Counted from the first letter of the stretch, positions 15,551 through 24,484 are shown. The stretch is 42,021 nt of DNA from CBFHSD01 sp965658375 (GCA_965658375.1 CBFHSD010000018.1:1-42021); one strand, 5' to 3'. Notes: generated by a model not told the origin, from the letters alone. Program-made: numbers and translations.

Positions 15551-17065
15551 TTATTGGTCCATTTGAGAGAGTTGATCAAATGCTTTTTGTTCTGAAGGAT
15601 TCCATTCTAACCAGTGTTTTGAATTCCATAACGTGATGAATTTGCTTTGTTTTTGAGCGATGATCTCGGTGTAAGTTTGCGGATCAATGGAATTTTCATA
15701 GGAGCTGCTACTGTATTTTTTTCTCTGTTGGGTTTGAATCTGATTGAGTATTTCTGGGTCTTTACTCAGGTAAGGAAGAGAAGCATTATTAAGCGTAGCA
15801 AGGTAGTTTAGGTGAACAAACGATCGTTCTTTATTAGAGAAATTGTACTTCGCAATCAGCACGTCCCAGTTAACTGTACAGCTTGAAACTATAAGAATGT
15901 AAATACCTAAAGAGTTCAAACGCATCAAGTAGCGAACGTTTTTAGTTGAGTGAATCTTAATAAGTACACTTGCTATACCGATGAGGCAAGCGGCCAAGAA
16001 AATGATAAGTGCAATGCGTTTATAAGCAAGGGCATAGTGTTGAATGTAAATGCCGTTACGAACAAAAACAGCAATAACCAGCAGGGCGTTTTCTACAAGC
16101 CAAATGCTGGTGAAGATTTTGAGCGTTTTATTCTTTTTATAGAAGTTCTGGTTCCCCCGAAAATAATAGAGTGCAATACCAATGGAAATGAGAATGGCAA
16201 CAAGTAGGGTGTACATTCCAGAATGCACAAAAGATTTAAGAAGCTGTCCTTCAAACTCGAAGTTGAACCACACATCTTTTATTTCTCCAACCATTACAAT
16301 TAGTGCCATTGCATTAAGAACGAAGAGTAGCCAAACGCCTAGTTTATTTTCTATTTTTAAGGCTGGAAGTTTCCCTTTGAAATAGTTTTTTGTACGAACC
16401 AGTGTATTGCTTTTTTCATTGTCTTTCAGTAGCCACTTATTCGGTATTTGCTTAAGAATTAAAGCAGACATTGTAAAGAGCCCTAGGATGAGCCAACCGA
16501 CAAAACTGGGATTTAGATCTTGAAAAACAAATTCCAAAATGTCTTCAAAAAAGTCAAAAAAGCCAGAAGAGAATGACCTAAAAGTAGGACTAGAATGGCT
16601 GTACAATGCCATATAAACACCAACAACCAAAACGGGTATAATAATTCGGACTCTTGGTAAAAGGCGCATTTTCTTTTGTTTGCCAATGCGCAGATTTTTT
16701 AGAGCCATGGCCAAACGAGGGATCCCCAATACAGCATTTACTCCGCTTGAGAGCAACACTGTGTCTACACTTCTCGCTTGAAGAGATGCGGCAATGGTGA
16801 AATAAAGACTTAAAGAAATCCAACTGGTAATAAGCGCTAACGTGGTGTGATGGAAAAAAGCAAAAACAATACTGAAAAAAGTGCCTAAGACAATACTGTA
16901 GTTTACTATGCCTTTTAATTGAATTTGCTTTAACCCGAAAGGAAGAATGAATAAGCTGAGCTGCAAAAGGAACATATTAAGACCCCATGTATGCTCAAAA
17001 AAGAGAGTCGCAAAAAGCAATGCGAAACCAAGGGTGAGGAACAGGGTTAAATTTGAAGTTTTCAT
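15551..17065 (-). CDS. Polytopic membrane protein, DUF4173/DUF4153-like
   Basis: About 504 residues from ATG 17065 (a TTG at 17092 is in frame but less likely). Roughly 11-12 hydrophobic helices run along the protein, with a cytoplasmic or periplasmic C-terminal ~85 residues (KERSFVHLNYLATLN to the end). The segment EGQLLKSFVHSGMYTLLVAILISIGIAL around residue 280 contains the 'E....HxGxYxL' core typical of DUF4173/DUF4153 proteins. Function is unknown. It lies 57 bases upstream of the SRPBCC start and may be the first gene of the polyamine/DUF350 operon; near-consensus TAGAATTTG (17090-17098, minus strand) could be its promoter. Confidence 0.75.
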   Translation of the reverse strand: MKTSNLTLFLTLGFALLFATLFFEHTWGLNMFLLQLSLFILPFGLKQIQLKGIVNYSIVLGTFFSIVFAFFHHTTLALITSWISLSLYFTIAASLQARSVDTVLLSSGVNAVLGIPRLAMALKNLRIGKQKKMRLLPRVRIIIPVLVVGVYMALYSHSSPTFRSFSSGFFDFFEDILEFVFQDLNPSFVGWLILGLFTMSALILKQIPNKWLLKDNEKSNTLVRTKNYFKGKLPALKIENKLGVWLLFVLNAMALIVMVGEIKDVWFNFEFEGQLLKSFVHSGMYTLLVAILISIGIALYYFRGNQNFYKKNKTLKIFTSIWLVENALLVIAVFVRNGIYIQHYALAYKRIALIIFLAACLIGIASVLIKIHSTKNVRYLMRLNSLGIYILIVSSCTVNWDVLIAKYNFSNKERSFVHLNYLATLNNASLPYLSKDPEILNQIQTQQRKKYSSSSYENSIDPQTYTEIIAQKQSKFITLWNSKHWLEWNPSEQKAFDQLSQMDQ

Positions 17066-17134
17066 TAGAATTTGGTTTGGGTAAAAACGCAAATTCTACT
17101 GTTTTATTCTTTCTTCAAGTTAATGGATGTTAAG

Positions 17135-18472
17135 CTAGAGTAAATCGTTCGCCAAATTGGCCAATTCGCTGCGTTCACCTTTTTCAAGAGTAATGTGGGC
17201 GAAAAGTTCATTTCCTTTTAAACGATCTATCAGGTAAGACAGCCCATTTGAATGCTCATCCAGGTAGGGTGTGTCTATTTGAAATATATCTCCACTAAAC
17301 ACCATTTTCGCCCCTTCTCCAGCTCTTGTAATAATGGTCTTTACTTCATGTGGAGTTAAGTTTTGGGCTTCATCTACAATAAACATAATGTTTGATAAGC
17401 TTCTACCTCTAATATATGCCAGTGGTGTGACTACAATTTTTTCTTTGGAAACCATTTCTTCTACCCGCTTGAAATGTCTGTCTGTTTCAGGCCATTGATT
17501 TTTGATGTATTTCAAATTGTCCCAAAGAGGTTCCATATAGGGATTTATTTTCGCAGTAATATCTCCAGGTAGATATCCAATATCTTTATTGCTTAATGGC
17601 ACAATGGGTCTGGCCAAATAGATTTGTTTGAATTCTTTACGTTGTTCAATACTACTTGCAAGTGAAAGCAGTGTTTTACCTGTTCCAGCAACACCTTGTA
17701 ATGTAATAATTTTGACGTCTGGATTAAGCAGTGCATGAAGCGCAAAAGTTTGTTCTGCATTACGCGGTGTTACGCCATATGAGGGTTTCTTTTCAACGCG
17801 ATCTACCTGCTTGGTAACAGTATTGTAGAAAGCCAAAACAGAGCTCTTTTTTCCTTTTAATATGTAGTAATGATTGTTTTGGAATTGAAGGGGGGCAAAA
17901 GCATCGGCATCCACATGGTTGTCTTTAAACAACCGATCGATGAGTGATTGATCAACATCATCTATCACTGTTTTTCCAGTATAGAGTTGATCTAAGTTTT
18001 CAATTTTTCCTGTTTGGTAGTCTTCTGCTTTGAGTCCAAGAGATTTGGCTTTCAGACGCAGGTTGATGTCTTTAGAAACAAGAACAACTTTTGACTCTGG
18101 AGCTTCTTTGGCGAGCCAAATGGCGGAGTTTAAAATGCTGTGGTCATTTTTTGTAGAACCAAACACACGGTCTGTGGGGTTGTTTCTTTCTTGCCCCTCC
18201 ATAATAACGCGTAGTTTGCCTTTGTTCGGGCCATTTATATTAACCCAGTTTTGCAACGAATGGTCTTCAGATAACTTATCTAGAATGCGAATAAACTCAC
18301 GCGCCTCAAAGTTTTTAGTTTCATTACCTTTTTTGAAGTTGTCTAACTCTTCAAGTACTGTGATAGGAATTGCGACATCATGCTCTTCAAAGCTTTTTAC
18401 AGAGTTGTGATCAAATAGGATAACTGAGGTGTCTAGCACAAATATTTTGCGCTGCTTCTTTTTCTGAGGCAT
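17135..18472 (-). CDS. PIN domain-PhoH family ATPase (PhoH2/YlaK type)
   Basis: A 445-residue two-domain protein. The N-terminal PIN ribonuclease-like domain (about 8-150) begins KIFVLDTSVILFD, with acidic residues at D14, E40/E41 (TVLEELDNF) and VVLVSKDINLRLKA. The C-terminal PhoH domain (about 230-445) has Walker A in TLQGVAGTGKTLLSLASSI, the ARPIVPLSNKDIGYLPGD motif, Walker B in FIVDEAQNLTPHEVKTIITR and the FSGDIFQIDTPYLD motif. PIN-PhoH (PhoH2) proteins in other bacteria unwind and cleave RNA; this is family knowledge. It is complete at both ends, and stands alone between the DUF4173 operon and the decayed kinase. Confidence 0.94.
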   Translation of the reverse strand: MPQKKKQRKIFVLDTSVILFDHNSVKSFEEHDVAIPITVLEELDNFKKGNETKNFEAREFIRILDKLSEDHSLQNWVNINGPNKGKLRVIMEGQERNNPTDRVFGSTKNDHSILNSAIWLAKEAPESKVVLVSKDINLRLKAKSLGLKAEDYQTGKIENLDQLYTGKTVIDDVDQSLIDRLFKDNHVDADAFAPLQFQNNHYYILKGKKSSVLAFYNTVTKQVDRVEKKPSYGVTPRNAEQTFALHALLNPDVKIITLQGVAGTGKTLLSLASSIEQRKEFKQIYLARPIVPLSNKDIGYLPGDITAKINPYMEPLWDNLKYIKNQWPETDRHFKRVEEMVSKEKIVVTPLAYIRGRSLSNIMFIVDEAQNLTPHEVKTIITRAGEGAKMVFSGDIFQIDTPYLDEHSNGLSYLIDRLKGNELFAHITLEKGERSELANLANDLL

Positions 18473-18573
18473 AGTTTCTTGCTTTTTCTACTCGTTTTAT
18501 TGCGATAGAAAAGTACAGTTCATATTTCATGAAGCCAAGCGAAAAGAATGAACATCAACTGTTTATATTAAGA

Positions 18574-18855
18574 CTAACCTAAGAATTTCTTAAGAGTAGC
18601 ATAAAGCTCTTCTTGTTTAAAAGGTTTCGAGATGTAAGCGTTCATGCCTAGCTTAATTACGCGTTCTCTGGTACCTTCTAACACATCTGCCGTTAAGGCC
18701 ACAATGGGAATGTTGTGATCTAAAACTTTAGAATTTACATCTCTAATAACAGTTGTGGCTTCATAGCCATCCATATTTGGCATCATTAGGTCCATCAATA
18801 CCAAGTCGTAATGGGTTTGGCTTAGCATTGAAATTCCCATCTTCAGCAACTTCAA
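18574..18855 (-). pseudogene. Out-of-frame receiver-domain remnant
   Basis: Continuation of the receiver in the shifted frame: THYDLVLMDLMMPNMDGYEA carries the phospho-acceptor Asp, then NIPIVALTADVLEG (conserved Thr/Ser position) and AYISKPFKQEELY (conserved Lys). Aligning by eye with typical receivers, about three residues between the 'EDG' and 'YDL' motifs are missing in addition to the frame change. It is part of the 18574-20927 pseudogene and unlikely to be translated on its own. Confidence 0.7.
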
Positions 18856-20047
18856 TTTCAGCGCCCCATTTTTCTAAAACTTGCTTCGCTACCATTTGGT
18901 TAATAACGTTGTCTTCTACTATAAGAATGCGTTTACCTTCAATTGATTTGTGCTCTGGTTGAGATTTAATTACGATTTCACTATCTGTTTGCGGCAATGC
19001 ATAAGGGATTTGAAGTACTACAGTTTTTCCCTCGTTTTCTGTACTTTCAATATGTATTTCACCTTTGTGAAGACCAATAAGGTGGTGAACGATACTTAGT
19101 CCAATTCCGGTTCCACTGTATTTTCTGGTAGTTGACTCGTCACGGGTTATAAATGCATGGTGAATGTAGGCTAAACGGCTTTTTGGGATGCCGATGCCAC
19201 TGTCACTAATGGTGATTGTAAACTTACCTGAATGAGGTCCAGATTTTTCATATTCTACATTTAGACTCACCTTTCCCTGTGGGGTGAATTTGACGGAATT
19301 ATCAAAAACATTATTGATCATTTGTTGAAGCCGAAACGGGTCGCCAATAAAGCGATTTGGCAGATTTTCAGGAAGGCTGTAATTGAATAATAGATCTCTA
19401 GATCTAGCGATGCTTTTTGCAGAATGCACAATCTGGTGAAGTTCATTTTTTGGGACAAACTCATTTAGAGAAAGCTTGAGTTCTCCACTTTCTAGTTTTG
19501 AGTAGTCTAGAATATTGTTTACAATCCCTAATAACTGATTTCCAGAATCATGAATGCTTTGAGCATTCTCTAAGTGCTTCGGTTTCAGAGATTCTTGCGT
19601 TAAGAGGTTTGAGAATCCTAATATGGCATTGAGTGGTGTTCTTAATTCGTGGCTAATATTTGAGAGAAACTGATTTTTAGCTAAAGTGAGTTGTTTTTGA
19701 GTGTTTATTTCTGTTTGGTATTCGGCCAATTGTAGATCAATGTTTTTTTCTTCTAAAGCCCGCAAGCTTAAGCCAACCACCACCACAAAGAAAAAACCGA
19801 GTACTTGAGAAACAAAAAGATAATTATATAGGTGCCCAGAGAATGTATAGGCGGCAAAATTATTGACCAATTGCAGGCCAATTACAATGAGCAATAGCAT
19901 GGAAAATCTACTTGAAAAAATAACTTTTCGGCCAATCACTAATAGCAATAAGACAGAAAAACCTAGCAACACGAAAGAAATTTTCTTGGCAAGATTCACA
20001 CTTTCTTCAGTAGAAGTGAAAATCAAAATCATAGGTATAAAAATCAA
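18761..20047 (-). CDS. Kinase-core fragment of the disrupted receptor kinase
   Basis: The longest open segment of the pseudogene (428 residues from a TTG). It holds four TM helices, a coiled linker (LRALEEKNIDLQLAEYQTEIN), the H-box NQFLSNISHELRTPLNAILGF with the phospho-acceptor His, the N-box (NNVFDNSVKFTP), G1 (DSGIGIP) and G2 (GTGIGLSIVHHLIGLHKG). It then begins a receiver (KRILIVEDNVINQMVAKQVL) that leaves frame after AEDG. The catalytic motifs are all intact, so a truncated kinase could be made if translation starts internally, but it would lack the sensor domain, half the TM bundle and the receiver phospho-acceptor. It may be annotated elsewhere as an intact kinase. Confidence 0.5.
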   Translation of the reverse strand: MIFIPMILIFTSTEESVNLAKKISFVLLGFSVLLLLVIGRKVIFSSRFSMLLLIVIGLQLVNNFAAYTFSGHLYNYLFVSQVLGFFFVVVVGLSLRALEEKNIDLQLAEYQTEINTQKQLTLAKNQFLSNISHELRTPLNAILGFSNLLTQESLKPKHLENAQSIHDSGNQLLGIVNNILDYSKLESGELKLSLNEFVPKNELHQIVHSAKSIARSRDLLFNYSLPENLPNRFIGDPFRLQQMINNVFDNSVKFTPQGKVSLNVEYEKSGPHSGKFTITISDSGIGIPKSRLAYIHHAFITRDESTTRKYSGTGIGLSIVHHLIGLHKGEIHIESTENEGKTVVLQIPYALPQTDSEIVIKSQPEHKSIEGKRILIVEDNVINQMVAKQVLEKWGAEIEVAEDGNFNAKPNPLRLGIDGPNDAKYGWL

Positions 20048-20950
20048 GCATGCAGAAAATAGCCGCGCATTTTTCTAATGAAAATGGGTTCTGATACCTT
20101 TCTGAAGATAAAAGCACAAATAAACCATAGGCCAAGACTACAGAGGAGAAAGTTACTTGAAACATTTATTTTGGTAAGCCCTATGTTAGAAAGTGAAAAT
20201 ATGTAGTGAATGGCGCTACTTTGCGTCAATGTTCCAATAAAGAAATAGATGAAGTTTACGGTGCTAAAAAGCAAGATGATTTCTCCTTTTCTAAAGTAGT
20301 ATAAGGTTAAAAATGTAATGGCGAGAACCAAATGAAAACCATAGAAGAAACCATTCATACCTCAGCTAAATACCCTGCTTTGATAATAACTGGTAAAGTT
20401 TTCGATTTTGGGATTGAGGAACTGCGTGAATGCTGATGGCTCAACAAAAATTAAGTAGTTGTCATAGGTGTAATTTGCCAAATTGAGGGGCAGCCCATTA
20501 TTTGGGTTTTGATCTTTTTGATTTGCTAAATCCTTTATGCCGTCTATGGTAATGCGCACAGGTACTTCTCCCGAATTGAAAGCATAAAGCACACTTCTCT
20601 TTGTTGGTGTAGAGCTTAGGCTTATGAGTTGAAAATCACAGTCTAAGAGGTCATTTTTGAGATGAGTAACCAATGATGCTCTCGTTTAAGCTCAAATGTT
20701 TTGTGCTTTGAAGAGTTCAACGCATCTAACTCTTTTAATCTCTCAAGGGCTTGTTCTGGATTTAATTCGTCATTTGTGCTGAAATGAGAACCAATATCGA
20801 GCAGTGATTTTGATTTTAATGTCAAGTCCTCAGCAAATTCGTTTTGCGAAAAAACCATAGGGATTGACAGTAATAAAAGTGCACTTAAAAAGAAAATACG
20901 TAGTAGGTAAGTTATAGTTTTTAGCACGAGTTTCGGTTTAGTTTAGATTT

Positions 20951-21610
20951 TTACATGGGCTGTAATAGTCTATTTATTATCGGGTTAAAATCTTTTAAAT
21001 AAATCTTAATGTCTTTTTGTCCAATCTTTTTAACAGCGGTATTTGTCTTGGCATGCTGTTGCAAATCAATCTCATAATGAACGCATAAATGGTCAATGAG
21101 GCTATTGACAAATTCACTTAGAAATATTGCGGTTTGATGTGCTCCAATGTTCGGGTTAAGCTCTTTTTTATCAATGAGTTTGATTATTTTTTTTTCAAAA
21201 AATTCAACGCTTCTTTTCTTGTGCTGTAGATTGACATTCCCTAATTCTTCATCGCTTCTTTCTTTTGAGACATTTGCCAAAAAACAAGACATAATGGGGT
21301 TTTGGATATCCCACCAAAGGGAGGCAATGCAAAATTTACGAAGCCATTTGTGAAAGGGTTCTTTACTTTTCTTGTAAAACTCAGCAGTGGCGTCTAGCTT
21401 TTGATGGCTAGCTCGTTCAATAAGGTAGTCGTAGAGGTCTCTTTTATTGGTGAAATATTGGTAAATGCTGCCTTTTGCAATGCGCATCTCTTTTGCAATT
21501 TGAGTGATGCTTGCTGTACCGTAAGTGTTCATTGCAAACTCATTAAAAGAAAGGAAAATAAGGCGATCTCTTTTTTCTTCGGGAAGGTTTAGAAAAGTTG
21601 CTTTTGGCAT
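20951..21610 (-). CDS. TetR/AcrR family transcriptional regulator
   Basis: A 219-residue protein. The N-terminal HTH is clear: RDRLIFLSFNEFAMNTYGTASITQIAKEMRIAKGSIYQYFTNKRDLYDYLIE, with helix-turn-helix residues about 30-50 and the family's G.(I/L)Y.YF recognition helix. The C-terminal ~150 residues form the helical ligand-binding/dimer domain. It starts 43 bases downstream of the aldehyde dehydrogenase stop on the same strand, so the two may be co-transcribed and the regulator may respond to an aldehyde or lipid substrate; this is inferred from position only. Confidence 0.92.
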   Translation of the reverse strand: MPKATFLNLPEEKRDRLIFLSFNEFAMNTYGTASITQIAKEMRIAKGSIYQYFTNKRDLYDYLIERASHQKLDATAEFYKKSKEPFHKWLRKFCIASLWWDIQNPIMSCFLANVSKERSDEELGNVNLQHKKRSVEFFEKKIIKLIDKKELNPNIGAHQTAIFLSEFVNSLIDHLCVHYEIDLQQHAKTNTAVKKIGQKDIKIYLKDFNPIINRLLQPM

Positions 21611-21653
21611 TTAACGTATTTTTTAAGAGGGTATAAGATATAAAATTACTCAA

Positions 21654-23042
21654 TTATCTCAACCATTTCGTAATTCGAAAGGCAGATTTCACTAATCCCA
21701 GCTTTTTGCCAAAGGGCGCAAACTTCAATGGTACATCTATCCAAGTGGCTTTGCTGTAAATGGCTTGCTGGTGAGAAAATGTATCAAAACCATGTTTACC
21801 ATGGTAAGCACCTATACCGCTCGATCTTACTCCTCCAAAAGGCAGTTCTTTATTGGCATAATGTTCTATTACATCATTAATGCAGACCCCACCGGCCGGA
21901 ATATTTTGAATCAGTTTTTTTCTTACCGATTTAGATTTTGAGAAAATGTAGAGGCTCAGTGGGTTTGGATGCCTTTGCGCAATTTCAATGGCTTCATCTA
22001 AATTTGAATAGGTGACAATCGGTAATATTGGGCCAAAAATCTCATCGTTCATAACATCTTGTTCCAAATTCTTGGCCCGTATAATGGTTGGGGAAATGTA
22101 GTTTTTCTCAGCATTTACAATTCCTCCAAAAAGAATTTCTGCTTGACTTAAATAGGTATTTAGTCTCTCGAAATGCTTTGAGTTGATGACCCTTGCAAAG
22201 TCAGGGTTGTTTTCAATATTAGAACCATATTGCCTTGCTATTTCTTTTGTTAGCAAGGCAAGAAAGGCTTCGCAAATTGCTTCGTCTACAAGCAGAAAAT
22301 CAGGGGCAATGCATGTTTGTCCAGCGTTTAAAAACTTCCCCCAAACAATTCGTTTTGCCGCTTGAGCTAGCTTTGCGCTTGAGTCTACAATACAAGGGTT
22401 TTTTCCGCCTAATTCTAGCGTTACAGGAGCAAGGTGTTCAGCAGCGGCTTTCATTACAATTTTCCCAACCTTGGTGCTTCCGGTAAAGAAGATGTGGTCA
22501 AAAGGAAGGGCGAGTAATTCCTGAGATGCTTCTACTCCTCCTTGAATCACATAAAAAAAGGATGAGCTAAAATGAGCGTTAATGATGTCGGCTAAAAGCT
22601 GTGATGTGTGGGGAGCCTCTTCAGAAGGTTTTAAAAGAACTGTGTTCCCTGCTGCTATTGCAGCCACCGCTGGTATAAGACTAAGGTTTAGCGGGTAATT
22701 CCACGGTGCAATAACGCAAACGGTTCCCTTTGGTCTAGGTTTAATTTTGGATAAAGAAGGGAAAAGCAAGAGGTTGCCGCTCACAGGAGTAGGGGTGCTC
22801 CAGTCGTCCAAATGGTTCACCGCATTTTGTATCTCAAGCAGAGTTACCCCAATCTCAGAAACAAATGTTTCAAAAGCCGGTTTATTAAAGTCAGCAGCAA
22901 GAGCATCATAAATGTTTTGCTCATTACTTTGAATAAGTGCCTCAAGTTTCTTTAATTGTTGAATGCGATACTTAGAAGGGATCGTTTCACCACTTTTGAA
23001 AAATGCTTGTTGAGACGCGAATACAGTTTGAATTGGAATCAT
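21654..23042 (-). CDS. NAD(P)-dependent aldehyde dehydrogenase
   Basis: About 462 residues from ATG 23042; the frame runs back to 23135 inside the peroxiredoxin gene, but the family's N-terminus (QQAFFKSGETIPSKYRIQQL) starts right after this ATG. Family motifs: cofactor-binding VIAPWNYPLNLSLIPAVAAIAAGNTVLLKPSE, FFTGSTKVGK, the catalytic-Glu motif LELGGKNPCIV and the catalytic Cys in NAGQTCIAPDFLL, then EIFGPILPIV. Length and the C-terminal hydrophobic/basic tail (LGLVKSAFRITKWLR) resemble class 3 (fatty aldehyde/coniferyl type) enzymes, as does the short N-terminus. It is divergent from bcp with only 13 bases between start codons. Confidence 0.92.
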   Translation of the reverse strand: MIPIQTVFASQQAFFKSGETIPSKYRIQQLKKLEALIQSNEQNIYDALAADFNKPAFETFVSEIGVTLLEIQNAVNHLDDWSTPTPVSGNLLLFPSLSKIKPRPKGTVCVIAPWNYPLNLSLIPAVAAIAAGNTVLLKPSEEAPHTSQLLADIINAHFSSSFFYVIQGGVEASQELLALPFDHIFFTGSTKVGKIVMKAAAEHLAPVTLELGGKNPCIVDSSAKLAQAAKRIVWGKFLNAGQTCIAPDFLLVDEAICEAFLALLTKEIARQYGSNIENNPDFARVINSKHFERLNTYLSQAEILFGGIVNAEKNYISPTIIRAKNLEQDVMNDEIFGPILPIVTYSNLDEAIEIAQRHPNPLSLYIFSKSKSVRKKLIQNIPAGGVCINDVIEHYANKELPFGGVRSSGIGAYHGKHGFDTFSHQQAIYSKATWIDVPLKFAPFGKKLGLVKSAFRITKWLR

Positions 23043-23055
23043 AAATTTTATTGAA

Positions 23056-23517
23056 ATGACTAAACTAAACATTGGAGATGTAGTACCCAACTTTGAATTA
23101 AAAGATGAAAATGGTACTTCTTTCACTTTTAACACGAAAGGATTAAAGGGATGGACGGTGCTGTATTTCTATCCAATGGATGACACTCCTGGCTGCACCA
23201 AAGAAGCCTGTGCGTTTAGAGATGCTTTTGAAGATTTCACATCGGCTGGTGCTAAGGTAATTGGAGTGAGCAATGATGGCCAAAGCAAGCATGAAGCCTT
23301 TAAAGCAAAACACAATTTGCCTTTTACTTTACTTACAGATGAAAATAAGAAAGTACAAAAGCTTTTTGGTGTGAAAGGTTCTTTATTTGAGTTTCTGCCT
23401 GGTAGAGAAACTTTTGTAATTGACTCTCAAGGTGTGCTCAGACATAAATTTCGATCTCAAATCAAGGCTGAGCAACATGTGCAAGAGGCGCTGTCAATCA
23501 TACAATCAGCGCGCTAA
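23056..23517 (+). CDS. bcp: Thioredoxin-dependent peroxiredoxin, Bcp/PrxQ type
   Basis: A 153-residue peroxiredoxin. YFYPMDDTPGCTKEACAFRD contains the peroxidatic Cys and, five residues later, the resolving Cys, the CxxxxC arrangement of Bcp/PrxQ. The N-terminal strand (LNIGDVVPNFELKDENGTSF) and GVSNDGQSKHEAFKAKHNLPFTLLTD are the usual PrxQ blocks, ending with RETFVIDSQGVLRHKFR. It reduces hydroperoxides using thioredoxin. The gene diverges from the aldehyde dehydrogenase, and its 3' end overlaps the convergent LD-carboxypeptidase gene by 12 bases. Confidence 0.95.
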   Translation: MTKLNIGDVVPNFELKDENGTSFTFNTKGLKGWTVLYFYPMDDTPGCTKEACAFRDAFEDFTSAGAKVIGVSNDGQSKHEAFKAKHNLPFTLLTDENKKVQKLFGVKGSLFEFLPGRETFVIDSQGVLRHKFRSQIKAEQHVQEALSIIQSAR

Positions 23518-24408
23518 AATCAAACGAGCATTTTTATCATTAACCCGCAAGGTGTAATCGGCTCCCAAAATTAAGGGTTGATTGTTTGCTTCGTGACCAC
23601 TGGGAACGTTAAAGGTTACTGGTATACCATCGGGAACAAGAGAAAGAACCATATCTTCGATACTTTGACCGAAAGGAGGTTCGCTATCTTTAATTGAAGT
23701 AAATTGCCCAATAGCAATTCCAGCGATAGCATCAAATTTTCCTGCTTTTTTGAGTTGCCAAAGCAGTCGATCTATGCGATACATGTATTCACCAACATCT
23801 TCTAAAAACAGAATTTTTTCAGAAGTGTCAATGTCAGAATTGGTGCCGCAAAGGGCAGCTAAGATGGCGAGGTTTCCTCCAACAAGCTGAGCTGTACTTT
23901 CTCCATCTTTATTTGATGAGTGCTTTGGAATTTCGAAGCTGTAAGGAATGTTGAAAAGCAAGTTTCTCAAATTCCCTAAGGCTTCTTTCCCGCCAGAAAT
24001 ATCAAAGTTCAAGGGTACAGGTCCATGAATGCTGGCAAGGTTTAGGTGGGTATGCAGGTGATTGTGCAACACCGTGATGTCACTGAAACCGATGAACCAT
24101 TTTGGGGATTTTTGGAGGGGTGTGAAATCAATTTTGTCTATAATTCTGATGGTTCCATACCCTCCTCGAGCACAAAATACAGCTTTGATTTTTTCATTGT
24201 TAACGGCCTCTTGCATATCGGCTGTACGCTGTTCATCGCTTCCAGAAAATTGATGATGTCGACCGCCAGCATTGGTTCCAATATGGACGGCTAATCCCCA
24301 ACTCTCTAGGTGCCTTTTAGCTGCTTCTAAATAATTAGGATCTATAGCCTTTGCAGGGCTCACTATTGTGATGTGGTCACCTGGTTTTAAATATGAAGGT
24401 ACAATCAT
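23506..24408 (-). CDS. LD-carboxypeptidase (peptidase family S66)
   Basis: About 300 residues from ATG 24408 (an ATG at 24429 is also possible; upstream starts are unlikely). S66 features: N-terminal YLKPGDHITIVSPAKAI, then AVFCARGGYGTIRIIDKID and KWFIGFSDITVLHNHLH, where the SD segment holds the nucleophilic Ser, SIHGPVP, and the C-terminal GGNLAILAALCGT and LFLEDVGEYMYRIDRLLWQL, with the catalytic Glu and later His (VPSGHEANNQPLILG). Enzymes of this family remove the terminal D-Ala of L,D-linked tetrapeptides in peptidoglycan recycling (cytoplasmic LdcA); MccF homologs act on microcin-type amides. No signal peptide is seen, consistent with LdcA. Confidence 0.9.
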   Translation of the reverse strand: MIVPSYLKPGDHITIVSPAKAIDPNYLEAAKRHLESWGLAVHIGTNAGGRHHQFSGSDEQRTADMQEAVNNEKIKAVFCARGGYGTIRIIDKIDFTPLQKSPKWFIGFSDITVLHNHLHTHLNLASIHGPVPLNFDISGGKEALGNLRNLLFNIPYSFEIPKHSSNKDGESTAQLVGGNLAILAALCGTNSDIDTSEKILFLEDVGEYMYRIDRLLWQLKKAGKFDAIAGIAIGQFTSIKDSEPPFGQSIEDMVLSLVPDGIPVTFNVPSGHEANNQPLILGADYTLRVNDKNARLILAR

Positions 24409-24452
24409 GTTTGTTTTTGAGTTCTGCATTACGGCTATCAATATAAGGGGTC

Positions 24453-24460
24453 TATCTTTG
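24453..24460 (+). promoter_or_regulatory. Candidate -7 element for metG
   Basis: TATCTTTG is an exact TAnnTTTG match, 24 bases before the GTG start of metG. No strong -33 TTG is seen at the correct distance. Confidence 0.4.
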
Positions 24461-24484
24461 TGGACTACAAAAATGGCTTGATTC

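Larger units (their letters stand above)
18574..20927 (-). pseudogene. 7TMR-DISM hybrid histidine kinase, disrupted by three frameshifts and a nonsense codon
   Basis: Five collinear minus-strand segments reconstruct one receptor kinase: signal peptide and N-terminal linker (GTG 20927 to 20643), DISMED2-like extracellular domain (to 20362), TM helices 1-3 (to 20044), TM helices 4-7 plus kinase (to 18761), and receiver (to 18574). Exactly seven TM helices result. Lesion 1: A5 run at 20654-20658, where one extra A gives HHWLLISKNDLLD. Lesion 2: in-frame TGA at 20362-20364. Lesion 3: A5 run at 20070-20074, where one extra A gives FIRKNARLFSACL. Lesion 4: around 18836-18838 the receiver loses frame, with about 10 bases missing. 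Four lesions make decay more likely than sequencing error, though the two run-length changes could be errors. Confidence 0.8.

Noticed and set aside
20643..20673. Programmed ribosomal frameshifting to make the full receptor kinase
   Set aside because: Runs of only five A residues are weak slippery sites, two such events plus an in-frame TGA readthrough and a ~10-base receiver deletion would all be needed; decay or error is simpler.
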